A stretch of 64,000 bases of DNA from positions 82,695 to 146,694 of the forward strand of contig JAWWOO010000074.1 of the NCBI GenBank assembly GCA_033851545.1, read 5' to 3'. The notes beneath the pieces are model-generated. The model did not search any database and had not been told where the DNA came from. It saw nothing but the letters and a program-made list of their open reading frames with translations. The stretch comes from JAWWOL01 sp033851545. GTDB taxonomy: Bacteria; Actinomycetota; Actinomycetes; JAWWOL01. Below, piece after piece: positions 59,637-64,000 of the stretch. The translations under genes and the position numbers were made by a program. How positions within the stretch are numbered: the first letter of the stretch is position 1; each line of letters opens with the position of its first letter.

Positions 59637-59987
59637 TCATCCGCGCATCGCACTCAGGTGCAGCCCAGCGATCCGGCCGTCCCCGGCAATGACCTGGGTC
59701 ACCCGGAACCGGCCGGAGACGTCGTGGTCCTGGTACCGGCTGGACTGCTCCTGGACGCCGATGACAATGACTGTGGGTCCCTGTTCGCGTACGGTCTCCG
59801 GGATCCAGCTGAACGCCTCGTGGCGGAGGTCGCCACCGTCGTAGCGGGCCAGCCACTGCGCCTTGTCGAGGACGAATCCGGCCGGGCCGACCGCGACGAA
59901 GTCGTCGGTCAGCAGCCGCGAGAGTGTTTGGGTGTCAGCGGCTCTCTCGGCGTCGGCCCATTGCTGGGCCAGGTCGGGTACGGACAT
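59637..59987 (-). CDS. SnoaL/NTF2-like protein (DUF4440-type)
   Basis: A 116-residue cone-shaped alpha+beta-barrel fold. Seen: LLTDDFVAVGPAGFVLDKAQWLARY and FRVTQVIAGDGRIAGLHLS, typical of DUF4440. Function unknown; may be an isomerase or scaffold. AAAAGGAGC upstream gives a clear start. Same strand and 14 bp after the next membrane-protein gene, likely one transcript. Confidence 0.8.
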   Translation of the reverse strand: MSVPDLAQQWADAERAADTQTLSRLLTDDFVAVGPAGFVLDKAQWLARYDGGDLRHEAFSWIPETVREQGPTVIVIGVQEQSSRYQDHDVSGRFRVTQVIAGDGRIAGLHLSAMRG

Positions 59988-60001
59988 GGTGGTGCTCCTT
60001 T

Positions 60002-60688
60002 TCAACGGGTGCGCTTGCGTGGGAGAAGTGCGCCGGCGGCGATCAGCCGCAGGAGAGCGGGGAAGCGGCCGATCGGGAGCAAAGCCGACATCGGCTGCCA
60101 GACAAGGGAAAGCGTGCTGAGCTCGGCGATCGCGGCGATCGCAAGACCGGAGTACGCGGCGGGTCGAGGCAGCAGTCCGGCCAGCCAGCCCGGCACCGCG
60201 ATGCCGGCGACGAGCAGGCCGAGAAACACCACGTGCATGACGCCGCCGGTCATGAAGGTCAGGTCCTGCAGGGCTCGGACGAGGTGGCCCTCGGTCCGTA
60301 CGGGTGCTTGGGCGAGCGTCCATTGCAGCAGTCCGGCCAGCGACAGTGCGCCTGCTGACAGAACGCCACCGGCCAGCGCGATCGTGGCTCCCGGCGCGGT
60401 GACGCCGAGCTGGCGGAGCCGCGCGCTGGCCGTCGCCGCGTAGATGGCCAGCGGCACCGACGAGGCGAAGGTCAGGATGCCGCCGGCACGCACGGCGTCC
60501 GACTGGGTGAGGAAGTAGTCCCGGATCGTGTCGGCGTGGGCGTAGGGCGAGGGGAACAGCCCGCCAAGTGCTGCGCTGAGGGCCAGGCCGGCCACCAGCA
60601 GGCCGACCGACACCGCGGCCAGCACCGTCAGGGAGGGCCCACGCTGCTGAGGGCGGACGTTCGGTCGGACTTCGGTGGTAGCGGTCAT
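60002..60688 (-). CDS. Multi-pass membrane protein (DUF4386-like)
   Basis: A 228-residue protein with about six hydrophobic segments (VGLLVAGLALSAALGGLF near 30; FMTGGVMHVVFLGLLVAGIAV near 145). No catalytic motif seen. First gene of a two-gene unit with the NTF2-like gene. Directly upstream lies a palindromic operator and a MarR relic, which suggests it was once MarR-regulated. Confidence 0.65.
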   Translation of the reverse strand: MTATTEVRPNVRPQQRGPSLTVLAAVSVGLLVAGLALSAALGGLFPSPYAHADTIRDYFLTQSDAVRAGGILTFASSVPLAIYAATASARLRQLGVTAPGATIALAGGVLSAGALSLAGLLQWTLAQAPVRTEGHLVRALQDLTFMTGGVMHVVFLGLLVAGIAVPGWLAGLLPRPAAYSGLAIAAIAELSTLSLVWQPMSALLPIGRFPALLRLIAAGALLPRKRTR

Positions 60689-60694
60689 GAACCA

Positions 60695-60707
60695 TTCATA
60701 GCATGAA
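60695..60707. promoter_or_regulatory. Palindromic operator upstream of the DUF4386-like gene
   Basis: TTCAT-AGC-ATGAA is a perfect 13-bp interrupted palindrome 6 bp from the membrane-protein ATG. Its size and A/T content stand out against the surroundings and fit a MarR/TetR half-site pair. Confidence 0.5.
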
Positions 60708-60827
60708 CGATTCGAGAATGCTAGGGTCGGTTCCCAGCCCGGCCGGCCGCCAAGCCCTGTCGGCAGCAGGCTGGTGAGCCGCCGGCCCCTCCTGGGGGGC
60801 TCAGGGCTCAGCGCCCGATTTGTCCAT

Positions 60828-60915
60828 GTCGACCAGTTGGGGCGTTCGCCTCGAGGGTGACGGGGTGCTCGAGCGTCGTCCCAACCCCAACGACCGCAGG
60901 CGTACACCCCGGCTA
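60828..60915 (+). pseudogene. MarR-family regulator relic
   Basis: Plus-strand VDQLGR in one frame continues in the next as LEGDGVLERRPNPNDRR, the recognition-helix end and beta-wing of MarR proteins, where the DxR...DRR motif is diagnostic. Only about 30 residues survive, with a frameshift between. It lies in the 251-bp gap upstream of the palindrome; nothing else coding is seen there. Confidence 0.6.
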
Positions 60916-60939
60916 TGCCGCGTTGGGCAGCCCCAAGCG

Positions 60940-61971
60940 TCAGGTGTGCCGGGTCTTGACGGCTGCACTGTTCTTGGAGATCACGAGCGAGGACTCGTCG
61001 ATGGCGACGAACGCGCTGGCCGGGATTGCCTTGAGCTGGTCGAGAACCGCCCCGGGCCAGCGGTTGTCGGCCGTTCCCTGGAAGTACCACGGAGAGCCGT
61101 TGTCGGCCAGGATCAGGCCGTAGTGCTGCATCGCCCGGATCACCACCCTGGTCGCCGGCGCCAGTCCGGCCGGGTTGTAGTGCGTCGAGAGCCGGAACCG
61201 GGCGCCCATCGGCGGGTAGCTGTGGTTGCTCACGCTGCCTGCCTGGTGCCGCGCGGGCCAGAGGTAGGTCTTGTCGGTCACGATGGTAGTGAAGCGGATC
61301 GCGTGGGTGACCTTGCCGGCCTTGACCTCGTCGTACGACAGCAGGCCCGGCATGATCGGCAGTCCAGCAGCGTCGGCGGACGTCCACCCGGCCGGCCGCA
61401 GCTTGTCCGACGTCAGCGACCAGATCGCGCCAGAGCCGGCGGTCCAGCCGGCCGGCGTCTTCTGCGTGTCCCACGTCTCGTAGAGCTTGCAGGTCGAGGC
61501 GTCGACCACGATCGCGTGCAGGTCGCCGCCGGAGTTGAGCCCGCCCTCGACCTTGGTGTCCTTGCCGAGCGGGTACGGGCCCTTGTCGCTCTCGGCGGCG
61601 TAGTCGAAGCGCACCTTCACCTTGGCGTGACCGGCCTTGACGACGGTGACCGGGATCCCGTACGGGACCGGCTGCGCGCCGTAGGAGGGGCCGAAGTCGG
61701 GGTGCAGCCGCCGGCCGGGGCCGCCCATGTTCGCGATCCACGCTTTGGAGTGCTTGTTCACCGGCAGGGTGGAGATGTCGGCGTTCCACACGTTGTCGGC
61801 GGGGAACCGCGGACAGGTGGTGCCCGGCACGGTGCTGACTCTGGTCGCAGTCGGAGTCGCAATCGCCGCCGAGGCCGCCCCGCTGCCGGTCAGCGCGACG
61901 ACTGCCGCCGCGGCGCACAGCAACGAGGCGAGGGGGAGGCTGTGGCGTGACACAGGCCGTGACATAGGCAT
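60940..61971 (-). CDS. Secreted protein, unknown function
   Basis: A 343-residue exported protein with signal peptide (SLPLASLLCAAAAVVALTGSG, read in part, ending ASAA) and a mature domain having NVWNADISTLPVN, HPDFGPSYGAQPVPYGIPV, FDYAAESDKGPYPLG and FTTIVTDKTYLWPARHQAG. This layout recurs in actinobacterial secreted proteins without known function. Residues resembling a beta-propeller or lectin cannot be confirmed. Met 61971 or 61965 could start. Confidence 0.7.
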   Translation of the reverse strand: MPMSRPVSRHSLPLASLLCAAAAVVALTGSGAASAAIATPTATRVSTVPGTTCPRFPADNVWNADISTLPVNKHSKAWIANMGGPGRRLHPDFGPSYGAQPVPYGIPVTVVKAGHAKVKVRFDYAAESDKGPYPLGKDTKVEGGLNSGGDLHAIVVDASTCKLYETWDTQKTPAGWTAGSGAIWSLTSDKLRPAGWTSADAAGLPIMPGLLSYDEVKAGKVTHAIRFTTIVTDKTYLWPARHQAGSVSNHSYPPMGARFRLSTHYNPAGLAPATRVVIRAMQHYGLILADNGSPWYFQGTADNRWPGAVLDQLKAIPASAFVAIDESSLVISKNSAAVKTRHT

Positions 61972-62034
61972 GGGGGAGTCGTCGGCAATCTGTGCGGCCG
62001 CCTGATGCGGCCGTCCGGGCATAGGGTCGACGCT

Positions 62035-63945
62035 ATGTTGCCTCGCGACCTTGGTCTTGTCCGCATCCCCAGCGCTCCCACGCTCTCGCCCGACGGCCGG
62101 TGGGCCGTCGTCGCCGTGAGCCGCCCGGACCTCGATGCGGACGGTTACCGGTCCCAGCTGTGGCGGATAGACCTCGAGGGCGACCAACCGCCCCGCCGGC
62201 TGACCTTCGGCGACAGGGACAGCGAGCCGGCCTGGTCACCGGACGGTGCCTCGATCGCGTTCCTGCGCGGCACCGACGACACCCCGTCGCAGCTGCACGT
62301 GATGCCGGCTGACGGGGGTGAGCCGCGCGCACTGCCAGAGCATCAGCTCGGCGCCGACCGGCCGGTCTGGTCACCGGACTCGACCCGGATCGCCTACGCG
62401 GCAAAGGTTCCCGAGCCTGGTCGGTACGAGCAGGGCAAGGATGCGAAGCCCGCAGGCCGCGAGGCGCCTCGCCGGATCACCACCCTGCGCTACCGCTTTG
62501 ACGGGGTCGGCTTCCTCCGCGACAGGCCGGCCCACGTGTTCGTCCTGGACCCGTACGCCGAGGGGGCCGAGCCGTTGCAAGTCACCACCACGGACCTCGG
62601 CCACCGCACCCCGGCATGGACCTCCGACGGCGAGACCTTGCTGCTCACGCCGTCGCAGGAGGACCGCCAGGACACCCTCGCGAGCGAGGTCTACGTCATC
62701 CCCGCCGCCGGCGGTGCGGCCCGGGCGCTGACGGACCTGCAGCTCGTCGCGAGCGAGGCGGTGGGCGGCCTTGACGGCACGATCTACGTCCAGGGCACCG
62801 ACGAGCTCGACGACACCGGCCGCACGCCGGGCCTGTTCGCCCTGCAGCCGGACGGTACGGCTCCGCGACGGGTCACCGACAAGGAGGGCTGTGAGCTCAC
62901 CGACACCGGCTCGGGGCCGGGTCTCGCGGCAACCGCGGCCGGCATCCTCGCGGTGTCCGCCAGACGTGGATCGGTCCAGCTCGTCAGGGTCCCGTACGAC
63001 GGTCGTGAGCCTCAGGTGCTGTCTCCGGCGGGTCGGCAGGTCAAGGGGTACGCAGCGCGCGGCGAGGTGATCGCCGCGACCATCGCAACGCCGTCGTCGC
63101 TTGGCGAGGTCTTCGTGCTCCGCGACGGCGAATGGGTGCAGCGCAGCGACTTCGGGCGGCTGATGTCCGACGGAACGACCCTGCTGCCGATGCAGGAGCT
63201 GACCACCGCCGCTCCTGACGGCTACCCGGTTCACGGCTGGCTGGTCCGCCCGGAGGGTGAGGGCCCGCACCCGGTGCTGCTGCTCATCCACGGCGGCCCG
63301 TTCACCCAGTACGGCTACACGCTGTTCGACGAGGCCCAGGTCTACGCGTCGGCCGGATATGCCGTGGTGATGGGCAACCCACGCGGGTCGGCCGGCTACG
63401 GCGAGGCGCATGGCCGGGCGATCGTCGGCGACATGGGCGACCGTGACCGCGCGGACCTGTTGGCGCTGCTGGACCAGGCGCTCGACCAGCCCGGGCTCGA
63501 CGCCGCACGGGTCGGCGTGATGGGCGGCTCGTACGGCGGCTACATGTCGGCGTGGCTCGCGGCCCACGAGGGATCCTCGCGGTTCAAGGCGGCGATCGTC
63601 GAGCGGGCGCTGACGGCCTGGGACAGCTTCGAGGGCTCGAGTGACATCGGCTGGATCTTCGGTGACCACTACATCGGCACCGACCCCGGCAAGCTGCGCG
63701 ACCAGTCCCCGCTGACCCACGCTGACAAGATCGACCTGCCGGTGCTGATCATCCACTCCGAGAACGACTGGCGCTGCCCGGTCGAGCAGGCACAGCGGCT
63801 GTTCGTGCGGCTCCGCCGCAACGGGGTCGAGGCCGAGCTGCTGCTGTTCCCCGGTGAGGGCCACGAGCTGTCCCGGTCGGGGCTGCCGAGCCATCGGGTC
63901 GCCCGCTTCGCGGCCGTCCTCGACTGGTGGGCCCGGCACCTCTGA
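62035..63945 (+). CDS. S9 prolyl oligopeptidase family peptidase (acylaminoacyl-peptidase-like)
   Basis: A 636-residue serine peptidase. The N-terminal propeller (about 1-380) has SPDGRWAVVAVSRPD and WSPDGASIAFLR repeats; the hydrolase domain has S499 (GGSYGGYM), Asp in HSENDWRCP and His in GEGHELSR. These are typical of S9C oligopeptidases. TAGGGT (62022-62027) ends 7 nt before ATG 62035, favouring it over the GTG/ATG choices upstream. Third S9 enzyme of the window. Confidence 0.92.
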   Translation: MLPRDLGLVRIPSAPTLSPDGRWAVVAVSRPDLDADGYRSQLWRIDLEGDQPPRRLTFGDRDSEPAWSPDGASIAFLRGTDDTPSQLHVMPADGGEPRALPEHQLGADRPVWSPDSTRIAYAAKVPEPGRYEQGKDAKPAGREAPRRITTLRYRFDGVGFLRDRPAHVFVLDPYAEGAEPLQVTTTDLGHRTPAWTSDGETLLLTPSQEDRQDTLASEVYVIPAAGGAARALTDLQLVASEAVGGLDGTIYVQGTDELDDTGRTPGLFALQPDGTAPRRVTDKEGCELTDTGSGPGLAATAAGILAVSARRGSVQLVRVPYDGREPQVLSPAGRQVKGYAARGEVIAATIATPSSLGEVFVLRDGEWVQRSDFGRLMSDGTTLLPMQELTTAAPDGYPVHGWLVRPEGEGPHPVLLLIHGGPFTQYGYTLFDEAQVYASAGYAVVMGNPRGSAGYGEAHGRAIVGDMGDRDRADLLALLDQALDQPGLDAARVGVMGGSYGGYMSAWLAAHEGSSRFKAAIVERALTAWDSFEGSSDIGWIFGDHYIGTDPGKLRDQSPLTHADKIDLPVLIIHSENDWRCPVEQAQRLFVRLRRNGVEAELLLFPGEGHELSRSGLPSHRVARFAAVLDWWARHL

Positions 63946-63973
63946 CCCACCGGGTACCCCCTCCAGCGACTCT

Positions 63974-64000
63974 GCGTTGCCCGCGATCTACGGGCAACGC
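63974..64000 (+). terminator. Perfect hairpin after the S9 peptidase, at window edge
   Basis: GCGTTGCCCG (63974-63983) and CGGGCAACGC (63991-64000) pair perfectly over 10 bp with a 7-nt loop, 29 bp after the stop. Any T-tract would lie outside the window. Confidence 0.65.

Noticed and set aside
33661..63945. Three S9 peptidases (33661, 47830, 62035) as a possible linked system
   Set aside because: They differ in subtype and neighbours and are far apart; multiple S9 genes are common in Actinomycetota.

Overview
The window is high-G+C DNA (about 70% by eye) with GTG starts, strong G/C third-position bias, ATGA/GTGA gene overlaps and many apparent leaderless starts. It carries the mec-cysO-cysM, murI-rph-rdgB and clpS-DUF2017 blocks typical of Actinomycetota. 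The presence of a 13E12/DUF222 HNH gene, an AbiEi/DUF559-type gene and a CopB-like ATPase with CsoR suggests the Nocardioidaceae/Propionibacteriales, but this is inference. No rRNA, CRISPR, prophage or intact insertion sequence is visible, so it reads as chromosomal core with small accessory pockets. One tRNA-Leu(UAG) is present.

Layout. 1-3.7 kb: the 3' part of a pyruvate oxidase/dehydrogenase facing a tdh-kbl threonine-degradation operon. 3.8-12.2 kb: a secreted Ig/DUF1349-like protein, a GNAT protein, then a tightly overlapped redox/ion operon (NhaA-DsbA fusion, receiver-thioredoxin-TrxR fusion, cNMP-binding histidine kinase) and a zinc-ribbon membrane protein. 12.3-22.2 kb: a frameshifted 13E12 HNH gene, a class II glutamine amidotransferase with two transglutaminases, assorted enzymes, and a NlpC/P60 hydrolase behind a c-di-AMP riboswitch. 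22.4-26.7 kb: a metal-resistance cluster (P1B ATPase, CsoR, permease-YHS). 26.7-36.6 kb: lipoprotein, M48 protease, FUSC-like exporter, methyltransferase, DUF3352 protein, S9 peptidase, PlsC.

36.6-43.4 kb: clpS-DUF2017-mec-cysO-cysM, then an AbiEi/DUF559-type gene bracketed by two related inverted-repeat elements, then murI-PDE-rph-rdgB. This order resembles the Mycobacterium tuberculosis Rv1331-Rv1341 region as I recall it, with the DUF559-type gene where a rhomboid gene sits. 43.4-50.8 kb: a hydrolase relic, MFS-rhodanese pair, GlxA-type regulator, ArsR with divergent oxidoreductase, an S9 peptidase, and an EamA exporter preceded by what looks like a translational attenuator with a leader peptide.

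50.8-55 kb is the most coherent signalling locus. A class I c-di-GMP riboswitch precedes a small secreted protein with a SipW-type signal peptide, followed by a dedicated SipW-like signal peptidase fused to a DUF5305-like region. A PAS-EAL c-di-GMP phosphodiesterase is divergent from it. 55-64 kb: Bcp peroxiredoxin, glucose dehydrogenase, DUF3618 protein, a CBS-MetB transsulfuration pair, an NTF2-like protein, a membrane protein with a palindromic operator beside a MarR relic, a secreted protein and a third S9 peptidase.

The strongest leads are the attenuator at 49.7-49.9 kb, the c-di-GMP/SipW locus, the repeat-bracketed DUF559-type gene, the NhaA-DsbA/TrxR-receiver/kinase operon, and the consistent leaderless architecture (TAnnnT ending 6-7 nt before the start codon at about 17 genes).
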